Notes: a model not told the origin generated them from the sequence alone. A DNA stretch of 64,000 bases from Rostratula benghalensis (GCA_013399305.1 VXAI01000193.1:754843-818842); one strand, 5' to 3'. Positions 48,234 to 63,055 are shown, counted from the first letter of the stretch. Numbers and translations are program-made.

Positions 48234-51200
48234 GAGCAGTATTATAATCCGGCAGTTTTATTCTCTGTTTCCTCTGGATAATTCAAATGCTATTTTTACT
48301 TCTGCAGCAGATTATCTGTGTCTTTCAAATAAGCAGATATATTGAAAGTCTTCCCAGGTCCTTGCCTAACCAAATCTATCCACTGGACAATTGATATTTT
48401 AGCTCAGCTGGAGACAGTGTTTTTGAAAGTAAGAAATGAGGCTGGTAATGAAGTGAGAACAAATCTGAATTGCAAGTGTATGAATTGTAGATTGTAAGAG
48501 GGCTAATAGTCAGGAAATTAATTATTTGCAAACATGTTTTGTCTCAGCAGGTGGTAACCATAGTCAGTATTTCAAGATTTGTCTATAACACCACAACTAT
48601 GGGGTGGGGAAGAGTATCTGTATCTATCTACAAGTACAAATTTCAAGTTCTGATCTTCCTAGTACTGCAGAAATACAGGTTACTATTTTTGTATGTTTTA
48701 AGGTTTTCCAAGTCAGGAAAAACAGGCTACTAAAAAGCAGAAAATCTTGCTTTAAATCATCCTGTGTCCTGAGGGATCTTGGTGCAAGACTCTCTGACAT
48801 ACTGCAAAAGCTCCCTGACATCTCATGCATCATTCAAAAATTTCTCCTATTTATCTGTTTGAGGATTAATGGCCGTGTAATTTTCTCCCAGTCTTTCTAA
48901 ATTAACAGGGACTGATGACTTTTGCTCCGTAGCAGAAAATTCCATTAAGAACTGTACTGCAAAGGGATGGCCCCATTCCAGTACACCTGAAGGACCAGTG
49001 ATGCAATCTGGCCTTAAGAGGATGACAGCCCCTTTCTTTCAACACAACCACCATCCTCCATAAGGGAAAAAGTAGGCCACGTGGCAAGTCTTTGCTAATT
49101 GACCTGTAGTGCTTTCTTTTTTTCTCTGGATATACACTAAGGGGAAACAAACTGAAAGAAAAAATATTTCTGGTATTTTTAATTTATCAGCCTGATCTGA
49201 ACTGGAATGCAATACTATTATTCACAGTCACAACTTTCTGATCACTAAAGAGCATCACAGAAGACCAGTAGCAGTTCATGCATTTTAACTATGTAATTCT
49301 GAGCTTAGAAGAAAGCCACATGCATGAAATTTCATATCAGCTCCAGAACTTTTAGTGTTTGGGGGTTCTCTTTTTAATGCCAGGCTGTCTTGTTACAATT
49401 TTTTGTAAATTCACCTAAATGGACTGCGTACATCCTGAACATGAATTCCATCTAATGAGGGCTCAACCTGGGAATACAAAGTTGAAAAATTAATTTCCTT
49501 GTAAATTTAAATTTTGTTCTGGTGAGTTCATATGATAAGAATTTCCTGATTAAAGCCTTCAGCAGTCTGCTGGGTCTTACGCTAAGTACCAGCCTCAAGA
49601 GCTCTCTAACTTGTTTTAAGGTAAGGATAAATAGGGAATGAAGCTTATTATTTTTGCCACTACTTATGATAGTGCTCCGAGGCTTCAGCTGAGGATCCCA
49701 CAGTGCTAGATTTTGTGCAAATACACTGTAATAAAGAGTCCCAAATCTACATACAAACAAAAGGATTCTAAAGGGGAATTAATATTACTCATATTGTACA
49801 AAAAGAAAACCAAACCAGAAGATTAAATGACTGGTTGAAACAGTCAATTTACAAAAGACTGATCAGTTGGAGCTGGCACTGAACCACCATCTATTGCTTA
49901 TGAAAGAATATTCTCCTCCTCTGTGAGCTTTTATAGACAATGCTGAGGAACACCAGAGGTCCTAAGAGCTTGTGGTCACACATAACATGTGGAGAAGCTT
50001 TCTTGGCTATGATGGAGCAAGCTTTCAAAGTGACTAAAAAAACCCCAAACGTTTTACCCACACATAAAACCACCAGCAAATGAAAAGAGCAGAAACAATT
50101 CACTGCAAGGAAATTATGGTGAAAATGTCTCATCTAATCACAAAAGGAAAGATTAAGATTGAGACTGGAGAAAGCAAAGCCTCTCCATTCTCTCTAAACC
50201 AAACCTGCTCAGCTGTGCTGACATCAAAGTAGCAGCTTGAGGTGAGAGCATCTAAATCAACAGGAGTTTATTCTGAACCTTATATTTAGTACAGACATTA
50301 AATAAATTTACCACATTACCTAACACGCTTATTACTTTGGTTTTAGAAGAACTCCTCAGCTGCTCAGCCAGCTATTTTGCTGCTACATCTCAGAAACGAT
50401 GCCACTGGCCTAAGACAGCACTAGTGGATGGGAGAATGATCTATCCTATCCTTACATGGGCTTGAATTAACAATTTTACTATCTCCTTTGGCAATTTAGT
50501 TCATTGGCTAGCTGCTCTTGCAGTTTTAATCCACACTCCCTTAAAGTTTATTTTTCTAGGCTGCAGCAACATAGGTTCATTCTTTCTTTTACCCTGAAGA
50601 GCCAGAGCAAGACAGACCTCAGCTTCGATAAAACGGCTTTCCACGCACAGCCTTCCTTCAGTTCCTTTCCTACTCTCTCTAAAATATATGATGGATTTGT
50701 GTTTCTCCTTTCCTCTTCAAATGGCGTTCAGAACTAAACACAGGCTATGTTAAAACCTAACCATTGTCACATAAAACCCAGGTGAAGATCTTAGCAGATT
50801 CATCTTTACATTGTACCAGACTGAAGTGCACACAAACTGCTAAGCACAACCCAAAGAGGGAAAGAAACAATTAACAGCTCATACACAAAATAATCCTAAT
50901 AAGAAAAACTGACAGCAACCTCAGTAAGGGAAGAAATAGCACTAATTCCTCTACACAAGTAGTTTTGTGGGGGCTCAGCCGACTCTCCCCGGAGCTGCTA
51001 AGCACTAGATCTGATGCAGAGGACCTAGTGAGAGCACAACTGTCTCCTTGTCCCTTAAGGTCATCTTGGCTTTCATGTCCAAGATGGGCATGAGTAAACA
51101 ACCTCAGTCACTAAGAGTAAGTCCAATGAGCTAGCACAAATTATCTAATATTTGCACACACAGAAAATGAATGTAAGTTGGAGCAATGCACAGCAACTCT

Positions 51201-52027
51201 TTATCCTCCTTAAACTGCTCCTGCGCCGGAGCCTGTGCTCCGCTATGCTCCACTCACCGCGTTGGAGCATTAAGGGAATACAGCCCCAGCTCAGTTACTG
51301 GCTCCAGGAAAGAGATCACTGCAAATATCTTCAAAACAAGGTCAGCTGTGGGATTAAAACCTATTATTGTCTGTTAGCAGTGCAATTCTAACCTTTTAAC
51401 ACCTACTAAGATTGATTCTCCATCATTAGCCTGTACTGATTTTTTGTATTTCAGTTTCTCTAAATATAATATAAAGTAGAAAACACAATTATTTTCTTAT
51501 TTTTCAGCAGCTTTCAGTTTCGTATGTGAAATTGGCACTGTTCTTTATAGCTACAAATCTCCTGACGTATTTCTGTGCCTGTATGCTGCAATGCTACTAA
51601 ATAGCTTTTCAGCCTTGTTATCAAATGCCTTACTGCCTGCCAATCAAGGATTTAAAGATTAATTTTTAAGCAATTTGCCAGGAATCCTACAATAGCATAG
51701 GCAAATGGTAGTGACTAGCACTTAAGGTTAGTTGGTACTTCTGTCTAGACTTTTTGACATCTTCATAATTTTGAGCACCAGCTACTATCGCAAGTGATAA
51801 CTCCAAGCTGGTTTTGGAAGATCTCAGAGTAAATGATGAGTCACATCATATAGAATTTATTTTTTATAAATAAAATGACTGGTCCCAGATTAGTGACAAG
51901 TGGCTTTCCACAGGGCTTGGTATTGAGACCGGTGCTGTCATCTGTCATTAATTTTCTGTGTGCAATAAAGGATCAGGTAATAAAATAGTAACATTTCTTT
52001 TATTACTAGTGCATCTTCCTGAAGGGG

Positions 52028-52065
52028 AAAAAAAAAAACACCCCAAAAACAAACAAACAAAAAAA
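52028..52065 (+). repeat. A-rich tract with (CAAA)n
   Basis: An A run followed by CACCCC, then several AAAC units. Low complexity. Confidence 0.85.
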
Positions 52066-54076
52066 CCTCCCAAAATCTAAAAGACAACGATTATTACACA
52101 TAATAATTTTTAAGGATATGCATCTTTTTACAAATGCATTGCTTATTTTAAAGCTAAAATAATGACTGATTCTATTGTAATCAGAGTAGAATTTTCATCG
52201 TTTTGAGTGGGCTTAAGGTTTGACCCTAAATCTTGTAGTTCACCCTCAAAGCTCCTGGAGAGCTGACAAGCTTCATGTGTTTCTGAAGCCAATTCTCGTG
52301 CCTTGCTTGGGCACTGTATGTCAAGGAAGAAAAGAAAATGCAATTATTTCTCTTACCTATGACAGTTGTCACTGCACAGACTGTGCAGAAATGGCCAGTT
52401 TAGCACAGCCCTGAAGGAGGCATGGGGACAGCTAACCTGATTTACAGAAGTCTGAAGCAACCTTCAATACAAATGGCTTTCTGACGTTGCTCCAGCTTTT
52501 CTGAGAGCAAAATTTGGTCGTCTTACTCCAAGTCTGCCTGCCTGGGACCACAGAAACTGGGACTGCTACAGAGCTGCACTCTCAGCCCAGCACTCAGCTC
52601 ATTTGCCACTCTCCTGCCTGAATCCAAACCAGCAGTGACAGGCTATGAAGTCCCATTCCAATGTGCAAGAAGAAAATGAGAGCCACAACCAATCCATAAG
52701 AGACAGTAATTGCATAGAAATGCTGTCAAGTTAACACTCCAAAATTAATAACTTATTTTACACTATTAAAATGCATAGTAGCACTGTTCCCCTACAGGCA
52801 GAATACAAATCAAGTTTAACTAGGATGAGCCAAAACTAAATAGATTTTCACTGAGTGCCTCACAAATGAGTTTATTTCTTAGATTCAATTATTTATTTCC
52901 TTCCTTTAGAAAGTGCCCTGAAACCTACAAATATCGTAGGTGACAATCTCTGTACCTGTTTTGAGATCTAAAAAAAAGGCAATGTACCAAGCCAACCAAC
53001 CAACCAAAATATACAAACTTACACAAGCATACACTTCCAAGAACATCCATTATCTAGGTAAGTTTTTTCTTTCTCACAATCGAACCTGAATGCATTAATT
53101 AATTCATTAGAACAATGAGAGATGCTTAAAAAGGCTTCTGACAGCATGAAAAAGACAGTACTGGGAGAGGAGCATCTGGTTATCTTAGCACACAGTTACA
53201 AGCAGACTGCCTTTGGGTCCCATTAATTCCTGCCAATTAATCCACCTCAAGTAGCCTGCATTCCTCTTGCCAGCTACACGTGAGAGGGTTAGCATTTCAG
53301 TAGCACTTTGAAGTAATTTATAGATTATCAATAGCGTTGCCACTGGACACTTACTTAGAGGTAAGAAAAAGCATTGCAAGGGCCTATAATTCTCGTTTTC
53401 TCAATGCAAGAGAAATTTGCAGTATCTGAGACAAGAGGAACATACTTTTTTCAAAAACAAGAGGAGATTTTTATCCAATACAAGCTATGTGACCTGTTTT
53501 TCAAGTGTCTGAATTCTGCACTCTCTGAGCTTGGTACTACAGTTTGTAACCTACTGGAGCCCAGGCTACAGGATTGACTGGTTCCCTGTTTCCGTGGGCT
53601 CTTACAGATTTTAAGAGTTTCATTCTTCTAAGCCACAGTGTAGACACTGACATGTGGGTTATAAGAACTCCTCAACATTATTTGCACTGACATGCTAATA
53701 GCTGGAAATAAATACTAGTACCAAATTAAGTTTGTTTTCATGTAAATTAAATAATCTGCAGAGCCCATCTACATTCTTCTTCTAGGAAATTGCATAAGTC
53801 TATTGGCTTCTGTAGCTTTCAATCTTTCATTTTTATTTTAAATTAATATTGTTCAAAGAATTTCTCCATTACTTACAAAAAAAACATAGTTGCTGATTTG
53901 TTTCCTGCTGGACTCCTACAAGTGCATGTTCAAAATCAGAGCTCTACAAATAGTGACAGAACTGAACAACACCAACCATCACAGATCTTCCAAGAAAATT
54001 AAAGTCCTCTAATAAGCCTATTAACCACCAAACAGCTTTGTCTCCCAACTAGAAGTCAATGCAGCTTCAAGACATC

Positions 54077-54112
54077 AACAACAACAAAAAAATAAAATAA
54101 AATAAAATTTTA
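54077..54112 (+). repeat. (AAC)n/(AAAAT)n simple repeat
   Basis: Short CAA units pass into AAATA units. Low complexity. Confidence 0.85.
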
Positions 54113-56690
54113 AAACAACTGAGTGGAGGTTTCTAAAGCCGTGGAAAATGTGACTACTGAAAGACAACTCAAATGAAATATGAGCTACTTTTCTCCAGTC
54201 AACTAAAGAAAGCAAAGCATCATAAATAGGTCATAACAAAAATAGATTCTGCCTATATAAAGAAACACCCAGATCTATTTATTCACTACTGGAAATTCCT
54301 GGAAGGCATCTCTGAAAAGAAAGGCCATTCCCTGCTCCAGTGTGAACACTATTTCCCATCAGCATCAAACGGGAGAAGGGACAAAGAGAGAGGGGGTCTT
54401 GCTGGATATTTTCTTTCTCACTATTATGAGAGTAAAAGCTTCTTCTTTGATCTCCCTTCTTCCTCTGCTCTGTTCTTCCATCTCACGGCTTCCACTCTGC
54501 CAGCATCTTGTACACTCCCCTTCAAGTCAAAGCATTTAACTACATGAGGTCTGCTACCAGACTTCTTAAGTGAAGTTCCTGCTCTTAATAGCTTCTGCTA
54601 ATGGACATTATTATTGTCACTATTTTTTTCCAAGTAAATATGGTTACATTCCCTAGAAACATCTCTTTTCCCACTGAAGCAATCTAATCCTGACTATTTT
54701 CTCTTGCAGTTGGCCTTTTGGTTTTTTCCATTTATGAATCAGTACAGAATCCACAATTGGATGGTTTCTTTTAAAAATTGTAGACAGCATCTTTTCCCAT
54801 AAATGATGAAATCCAAATACACCAGCTAAGTAGCCAGCAAGTTCTTGCTTAATCAAATGGAAAGCTGTATTTTCTTCCCTTAACTTGTTCAAATATTAAG
54901 AAGAACTTCAGCTTCCACTGAATTTTATTTCTTTCAAAGAGACCTAACAAAGGTACAAATCTGTTTTCTCAGACAGCAAAAGAAATCTCCATTTCATAAT
55001 CTTAAAGATTCTTTCTTATTCAAGTATTATTTCAAGTTGCTCCACAGAAACCAAAATTATCTTGTAGCATGCAGCAAGACAGTTGAACTGCAGATGGATT
55101 TGCATTCATCAGTCACATTGATATGGGGAGGTAGTATAAGCAGCAAAATCCAGTATCTTGAAAAATGGTTACTTCTATAGCGAAGAAAGATGCAGTCTAA
55201 ATTTTATTAAGCTTCACAGTCACAAAAGACTCAAGTGTTATGTAAATCTCCAAAACAGAGAATGAGATACAATATATTTGATTATTGCTGCGTCACATAT
55301 CAGGGTTCTAAGATAGCATTTCATATTAGATGTGCACTTTTTCTTAAGTAATAAAAAGATGCCTATGGCAATTCAGAAAAAAGTGAAGAAATATGAAAAT
55401 TTAGATTTAGACACTTGAGGGCTTGAACACTCTCAAAAAACAAGAAAGAATAAAAAAAGAAATGCATCACTTAAAGGAAATAAGCACTACAAAGAGTCAT
55501 TAAGTGACTCTGAGAAAAATAATGAAAAATTCAGCTTTATTCTCAGCTAAGCCATTTATCCAAAGCAACACAAGCTGCAGAAGAAAGGAAATCACAGGGA
55601 GACTGGAATTGGAGCACAAATTAATGCAGGTAAACAAATTAAGATCAGCAGTCCAAAGATATAACAACATTTTGCACTTGCCAGCACTTTTCACATTCAA
55701 ACCACTGTGAAAACATTAACTAAACTAAAAAAATACTGTGCCATTAAAAAAATATATAATCATTATTCAGCTCAAGCTACAATGGAAATTACAAATGCAA
55801 GTCATAGAATGAAGTTCAAAGAAGTAGACACAAGACTTCCTTCGACTGGAAGCTACTTCTCTCCTTTTCAAGCCAAAGCTCATAGAAAGCGTGGCAAGGT
55901 CAGCCAATTAACTTGTATCTGTCTTGGATCATACAACCTCCCCTGTCTCTGTGAAGGGAGGCTTTTCCTCTACAGTCCTCTCCAAAGTGCTTTACCTTGT
56001 CTAACTTTGCATGCCTGCAACGATTGCATCCCTCAGTAAACCTTCAATCAATTTCTTTTCATATTCCTTATCAAAAGCAAAACCGTTCTCCCCAGCCTGC
56101 AGCTCAGACCGAAGGATTGATTTTAAAATAGTATTTCTTCCTAAGGTGAGTCATCTTAAAATGCCAGTGCTTTACATTTTAGTACCAATGCCACCATCCA
56201 AAGATCAAGCACCGTTGTCGATGGATTTACACACAAAGCCCTGCCAAATAATCCAGTTTGGGTGGCAATTAATCTCTCATTAATTTTGCACTTAATATTT
56301 TCTTGGATAAAAGTCTGTAGATCTCATCCAAGGATACATTAGTAAGTATCCCAGTGACTCATACACACCAAATACCTACTCAGCGTGGCTCATAAGTCCC
56401 CAGCAAGGTTGTTTCTGAATACTATCCTCCATAACAAGACAGGTTTAATCAACACTGTTATGCAAAACCTCCATTTCAGACGAGATAGAGCCCTAAATTC
56501 ACACTGTGATCTGAAGCTTCCTTTCTGTCTTAAAACATAACCGTTTTAAACTTTTATTTAGTTGGAAAGCTCATTTTAATATCTGAAGGTAAATGTTTCT
56601 TTTTACAAGTGTCAACTATGTTGGCTGAGCTGTTTACATTATGCAAAAGGAGATAAAATATTCATTTTTATCATTAAAAGATGGTTTTTG

Positions 56691-56985
56691 CAGAATCACT
56701 GAATGGTTGAGGTTGGAAGGACATCTGGAGGTCACCTGGTCCAAGCCTCTGCTCAACCAGGGCCACCTAGAACCAGCTGCCCAGGACCATGTCCAGGCAG
56801 CTTTTGAGTACATCCCAAGGGAGAAAACTCCACAAATTCAATGGGCAACCTATGCCAGTGCTCAGTCGCCCTCGCAGTGACAAAGTGTTTCCAGATGTTA
56901 CAGAGGCAACCTCCTGTGTTTCAGTTTGTACCCACTGCTTCTGGTCCTGTCGCCAGAAACTGTTCAGCTCTCTACCCAGGAAAAA
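56691..56985 (-). mobile_element. CR1 LINE fragment, minus orientation
   Basis: CAGAATCACTGAATGGTTGA, GGTTGGAAGGACATCTGGAG, GTCACCTGGTCCAAGCCTCT and CCCAGGACCATGTCCAGGCA, then TTTGTACCCACTGCTTCTGG and TCCTGTCGCCAG. This is a different CR1 subfamily from the copies near the exons. It is followed by an A14 run at 56981-56994. Confidence 0.9.
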
Positions 56986-57659
56986 AAAAAAAAATAAAAA
57001 AAAATCAGGCTTTACAAGGACTTAAGAGATGAAATCAAGTGCCTTTGACATTTTAAAGAAAATTTAAGTAACAATTGAGGCTGCAAGACCCATTTGTGTA
57101 AATGTGTACATTCCCATGCTAAATTTCTATTTCCCAATACAATGACTCATTTGTAGATTTTAGCCTTTTGAATACTATTGTGTACTAGCTTTTTTCCCCC
57201 CTCTTTTTTCCAAATTTTTGTCTTAACAAGAATTTTATTCCTTTTTATGTTTGCTCTAGTTTGTAGGTGCCTGTGTCCTTCACCTACTCTTTGCATTTTA
57301 GCATCTTCTCAAGGGAACATGGTGCATCATTTCCATATATTTATTTTACTCCATTCAACAGACAGATATTAGATATTAAGTATTTTCCTCACTACAACTT
57401 TAAAAAATGTTCACCATTTTCAAGGCAGACAAATATTGCTGAATGAAGAGATCTGCTAGCTGAAATGAGAGTAGTTTTATCTGGAAACACAAGTGGGCTG
57501 TTGTTCTTATGCCACTGTATGTAGTATGAGCAAAGACGGGAAGGTAAACACCTCTAGTAAGACCCACAAAAGTTCCCCTCAATGCATGAGATCTTTCTTA
57601 GAAAGGCAGTCACAAGAAGTAGTTGCCAGAAAACAGATCAGTACTTCGGTATCATGAAA
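56986..57659 (-). other. Intron between two divergently oriented CR1 copies
   Basis: Starts with A-rich low-complexity DNA. No recognised exon or further repeat. Confidence 0.5.
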
Positions 57660-58091
57660 AATTATCAGAGAGCTGGAGCACCTCTCCTATGAAGACAGGC
57701 TGAGACAGTTGGGGTTGTTCAGCCTGGAGAAGAGGAAGGCTCCAGGGAGACCTTAGAGAAGCCTTCCAGTACATGAAAGGGGCTACAGGAGAGATGGAGA
57801 GGGACTCTTTATCAGGGATTCTAATGATAAGATGAGGGGTAATATTTTTAAATTTAAAGAGGCTTGATTTAGATCAGATACTGGGAAGAAATTCTCTCCT
57901 GTGAGGGTGGTGAGACGCTGCAACAGGTTTCCCAGAGAAGCTGTGGTTGTCCCATCCCTAGAAGGGTTCAAGGCCAGGCTGGATGGGGCTTTGAGCAACC
58001 TGGTCTGGTGGGAAGTGCCTCTGCACACGGCAGGGGAGCTGGAACTCGATGATCTTTAAGGTCCCTTCCAATTCTAACCATTGTATGAATC
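57660..58091 (+). mobile_element. CR1 LINE fragment, plus orientation
   Basis: GAGCACCTCTCCTATGAAGA, CAGCCTGGAGAAGAGGAAGG, GAGGGTGGTGAGACGCTGCA, TGGATGGGGCTTTGAGCAAC and GATGATCTTTAAGGTCCCTT, then CCATTGTATGAATCA. About 430 bp of the CR1 3' end, with no intact reading frame. Confidence 0.92.
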
Positions 58092-61000
58092 AGCACATCA
58101 GTATTACTGTGGAGCAAGCCTAGCAAATAACGCATAGCTATTACCTGGTCAAGAGAGACAAATCAAGCATACTGCCTACAAAAACACATTTTTAAATGTT
58201 TACATGTTTTAAAACAAATAAAGATTGTTTTATTTCCCATGACAAAAGTGTAAGACATGGATAACTGACTATGTGACAACTTTAAATACATAAAGGCTAC
58301 AGATGCCAGAAAGAAGAATCTCAAAATTTCAAACACACTTACTTCCATTAACATGTTATATGAACAGCTGCTCTGAATTGCCAATCCTATAACAAAAAAA
58401 ACCCAAACAAATCACCTCTAACCTCCTAGCCAACAGGTAAATAACTTCTGTTTAGCATCAATATTTCCCCAAGGTGTACAGGATGGACTTCCTGAGCACA
58501 GGCACACACTTTTCCACCACAATATCCAGCCAGAATTGGTCTGGATTAGTTTTTATTAGCTCCCCTGGGGACCCTTCAGAGCATGATCAAAGGTACAACG
58601 GTGACTGCAGCTCCCCTGCCTGCTCACCCCTTGTGTGAACCCCTCTGGCACTGAGGGGCACAGGGGGACCTCAGGAGCAGAGCCATGGCCACAAAGGTGG
58701 CTGGTGCGCCAGAGAGGACACAGCTCACAAGGGCTGCACATCTGCACATCTCCAAGAGACAAACATAGCTTGCAGAAAAAAAAGAAAAGAAAATAAATAT
58801 TTAGAGCAAGCTCAGGTATGTGAAGACACGGTCACAGCCAAGTAAGCCAGCAGCTTGCAGTGGTAATCTTGTCAAACCAAGCTCCCTGTTCTCCCATGAG
58901 CAAACACATCTCACTTTCAGGTCCCATCTGTACGTACAACACTCCAAGTCTGCCAATGTAATTTTGACAGACTGACTGACATGGCTTTTGAAGCTGTTCA
59001 ACATCTTTTATCCACGTGTGCGCATGCTGAATGCAGCCATCCTTCACATTGGAAAAAAAAAATAAATACGTATCATCATCCATCACCACTGTTTTGACAA
59101 AAATGACATGGAACAAAGAAACAGGAACTGTACTGGGAGTCCACGTCAGGTTCTTTATTCGTCACCATTTAAAGTGCCCCCCACTAGGCCTTCTTTCAAA
59201 GAAATACATCAGCCCTAACTGTAACAAGTGGTAATTGTCATTATCATATTGGTCACCATTCACAACTGTAAGGGGGTGACAGAGACAGGAACAACAGACA
59301 CCAGCATTATGCCACTGTATGGGTTTTCATTTCTATTTTGTGGAGTTTTTGTTCTAGTCTCAAAATGCGTATAAGGCTACTTGAAAACACATTGAGAAGA
59401 GGGGGAAAAATGATTCAAATTATGGATAGATTAGATTCTGTGTGAGCAATACACTAGCACTATTCAAATCAGGGAAATGAATGACTCTAACGGGATATCA
59501 TATAGATATATTAAATCAGGAATGGCGTCAAGTAAATAGGTAACAACTGCCCCTGCTTTTTCCAATGCAGAAAATAAAGGTCATTGAAGGAAATCAGAAG
59601 GATGGATACCCAAACAACAAAAGTATGTACTTTTCCTACACAACTCATAGGTGAATTTTACAAATCACTATACAGGATAGGTCCAAATTTTACACAGATG
59701 CAAAAAGCAGTTGGGTAAATTCACAGAAGAAAGCTGTAAGGACACAAAGTCCAGGTACGTGGCCCAGCAAGCCCCTGAGCCTCAGACTCACTGAGAATAA
59801 GGGGCTACACTGGGAAAGCCCAGCTATGAGCTCACTGGTCCTTAGAGCCTTTGCTGTGTGTCAGCTAATGGTCACTGCCAGAGACAGGACACCACGACAT
59901 CTGGACACCTGATCTGATTCTCTATGGATGCTCTTAACCACTGTGGACAATGCCTTTAACATGTTCCCCCTCAACTACAAAATTAATTCCAAAAATTGTC
60001 AGTGCCAGCATTAACCTTTTCTCTCTTTCTCTCTCTCTCCCCCCCGACCTCTGGTGAAGTCTGCTCGGTATTTTTTTCACTCCTTTTCTCAAAAAGTCAA
60101 TATTTGAAGCTTTAACTATCTCTATTGTTCTCTTTACATCAAAAAGTTCAATTATATAATTAAGTTAAAACCCTGACGAGAGACACTTTAAGAACCCTGA
60201 GCAGTATATCTCTAAGTAAGCTAACGTAATAATGCAGGCAGCTTCATGTACATCTATTTCTACTCTAAACCTCAGCACAGAGCCTTACCAGACCAAATGC
60301 CTCAAAATACATTTGCAACAAACACCTCAAGACCTTGTAGGATTTCTTAGATTGCATTACCACCAGAAAGTCCAAGTAGAAATCTCTGGTCTAAATTAAT
60401 CTATCGCTAAGCAATGGGAATCAAATAGGCATGCCAGGAAGTGGGACTTAACCATTTCAGAAATGTATATGGGATTTGGGGTTGATGTAATTAAGACAAG
60501 GAGATAGATTAGCAAGACAAAGAGATGCTAAGCACCAGCTAAGGTTGAAGAGTTTCATTCCAAAATGAAAAAGGAAACTACTAGGAATACGGGAAAAGCA
60601 GAATTTATATGTGTGGTAGAGACAGATAAAATTTAAAAAAGAAAATATTCCATTTTGAAACAACAGCTTCTCAAAAAGGTCTTAAAACCGGTGTGTTTAA
60701 TCACCCCATAACCCAACAATGCAGCAATAGTTTTCAAAAGTGTCCCAGCATAATACCAGTGAAGAACAGAAATCAAAACCTGCTAAATAGTAGATTCCAT
60801 ACAGGGCATAAACCAGACTATTCCTTTCATCATATTAATTTTATTCCCATCCTGCATGTCTGGGCATAGCACCCATCTGCAGGTCCAGTCAACACTGCAA
60901 TGAAGAGAATGGGGCTCCACATCAGTACGACTATTTTGGATTTATAAAGACAACTGCAGTGTCCAAGAGAGCTTCAGCAGAGTCAGAGCTCCGCTTGATG

Positions 61001-62969
61001 TGACAGCGATCGGTACTTTACATTCTCTTAACTATTTCAATAAAAGTATATTTTAAATTGAAACAGCCATTCTATTTTTAACTTGCAAATACCAAACACA
61101 ATGGTATTTGCAATGCTCCAAATACTTTGTAAACCTCCAGCCATACTGTTCATAACATCCCTTAGATACCTATCACAAACCAGCCAGGTTATGACTCTCC
61201 AATTTGTACAAGAATCTATAGGTAAGAATTTGTAGCATCTTCCTCATCACCTGCAGGTTACCCTCGGTTACACCTTTAAGACAGGACAGTAATGACTGAA
61301 ACTGTTCCAGTTAAGTGATGATTATGTGTGAGCTCCTCATCCCAATGCAGAGGGAATTCCACAAAGGAGCTGCCCCAGCATCCGCACTGGGGATTGCACC
61401 AAGAACCTGGCAATGGGAGAGCACAAAACTTGAAGGTCTGAGCAAGCAAGACGTGGGAATTCTTACAACTGCCTTTATTGCACATCCCCTCTGCCAAGTA
61501 TCTCTCTCATTATCCTGCAGGACAGTCTAGTTCCAGCTTTCCCAAGCACCAATTTCACATAAAGAGACTCAAAAGGACTGAAGGAAGAAAGAGCAAAAAT
61601 ATGGTACTATTATTAAAATATGCTTACTGCAAAAGGGTGTGACTACAAGGAGGGATGGAGTAAAAACAACAGGAATGCTGCTTGAGGAAAACTAGCAGTG
61701 GAACTAAAGATATGTTTTATCATTATTATTATTTGTACCATTTAAACAAATGCCTAAGTGGACCAAGTGGATAAAATAACCATCAGTAAGAATCCCATAA
61801 AGGGGCAGCTATGTGTACCAGAAACCAACAGCAGGTTGCCAGGAGGTACAATAAAAGGACATCATAATGTTCAGGGTGTGTATGTTTTGAAATTTAGAGC
61901 CAGAAGCATGAACTGACGTTACCAAAGAAGTCAAGATAGATGTTAGACTTTTCTCCCACCCTCATAATTTAACCTGTTTGCGGGCAGTAACTTGGCACAG
62001 GTGAAGGATTACAGTGCAGACTACAAACAAGCAGGGTCCATTTGTGGGAAATAATCTATTAAAGAGAGCATGGTTTAGATAAGCTCTTGTACTTGGTCTT
62101 CATCAACCTAGAGCATTCTGATGGTTACAAAGGGCTTGTCTTGGGAAAGATGAGAAGAAGGTCAGCAAAATCCAAAACCTCAAAAGCATGCATCTTTTTT
62201 ACAACTTCTAGACCTCATCCTGCAAAACATTTCAGTACTTGGGTCTTCTATGTTTAATAGGGCCCTGACACTGTAATTCCTACCAAAGAAAGTAAACTTG
62301 TAATTTGGAAGAGCAGCTCTCTGATTTGTATCGGAATCACCATCTCCCTCCTTGCAGCTGGTGGTTTATGGGGAGGTTGAAAAGGCCAGGTAAAAGCAAA
62401 GCACAGCCCGCAGGCTGCGTGTCCGAGAGGCACCTGCCCGCTCCAGATGCCACCCTGCACCACAGTGACTTCCACCCCTTCATAACGACTTACATTTTTT
62501 TTGTCTAACATTTCAGAACGCATTTATTTTCTTGTCCTTTTCTGGCTGCCTTCACTGCAAGTATGTTTATTTCAACCAAGCTATTTTTACCTCTTTTGGG
62601 TCCCCTCCCTTTGCTCTTTTATCTCCTACCCATGTTTTTCCCATTCCTTTGAGTAGCTGAGAACTAATCCTTTTGTGGGTGGTTTGCAAGAGGTCTATTG
62701 GGATTGTCCTTGTGCCTGATTGTTTTGGGTTTTTTTAATCTTACATGGCTACGTATTTTACTTGGCAGTCCTATGTACAGATTTGGTTTTAGTGTTTCAT
62801 ATCTGTTTTAATTCAGCCCATAGATGCCTCACAATAGGCAACTTAAAATAAATAAGGATGACATTCAAATAGTTTCACACCACACATGGGCAAGAATAGA
62901 GTTGTTGCAATAAAGCATTTCAGTGATAAATGAATTAACAGGCCCAGACAAGAGGTAAACATCCAAAGG
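58092..62969 (-). other. TULP4 upstream intron block
   Basis: No supported exon. 58555-58760 is a GC-rich island-like patch without known repeat content, and a 31-nt homopyrimidine tract lies at 60015-60045. Confidence 0.5.
60015..60045 (+). repeat. Homopyrimidine (CT)n tract
   Basis: 31 uninterrupted pyrimidines with CT units and a final C7. Confidence 0.9.
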
Positions 62970-63055
62970 CGCCATTATCTAATGGCTTTCATCTCAAAGG
63001 ACCCCAGAGCACTTTATTATATAGCTTTATTTATAAAAGGGAGATAATAAAATAT
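62970..63055 (+). repeat. Possible ancient CR1/L3-like or SINE tail relic
   Basis: TTTCATCTCAAAGGACCCCA, then GAGCACTTTA and later ATAAAAGGGAGATAATAAA recall a common old amniote repeat containing catctcaaaggatcccaaagcactttac. The resemblance is short and by eye only. Confidence 0.4.

Larger units (their letters stand above)
47223..56690 (-). other. TULP4 upstream intron block (largest repeat-poor stretch)
   Basis: About 9.5 kb with no CR1 that I can see. It has an A13 run at 47791-47803, a perfect octamer palindrome at 48220-48233, an A-rich tract at 52028-52065, (CCAA)n at 52991-53008 and an AAAAT-type repeat at 54077-54112. No supported coding segment. The absence of inserted repeats over such a length may hint at constraint. 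Confidence 0.5.

Noticed and set aside
58555..58760. GC-rich patch considered as a promoter CpG island
   Set aside because: CpG number is low relative to its GC content, and no TSS or splice signals stand out.
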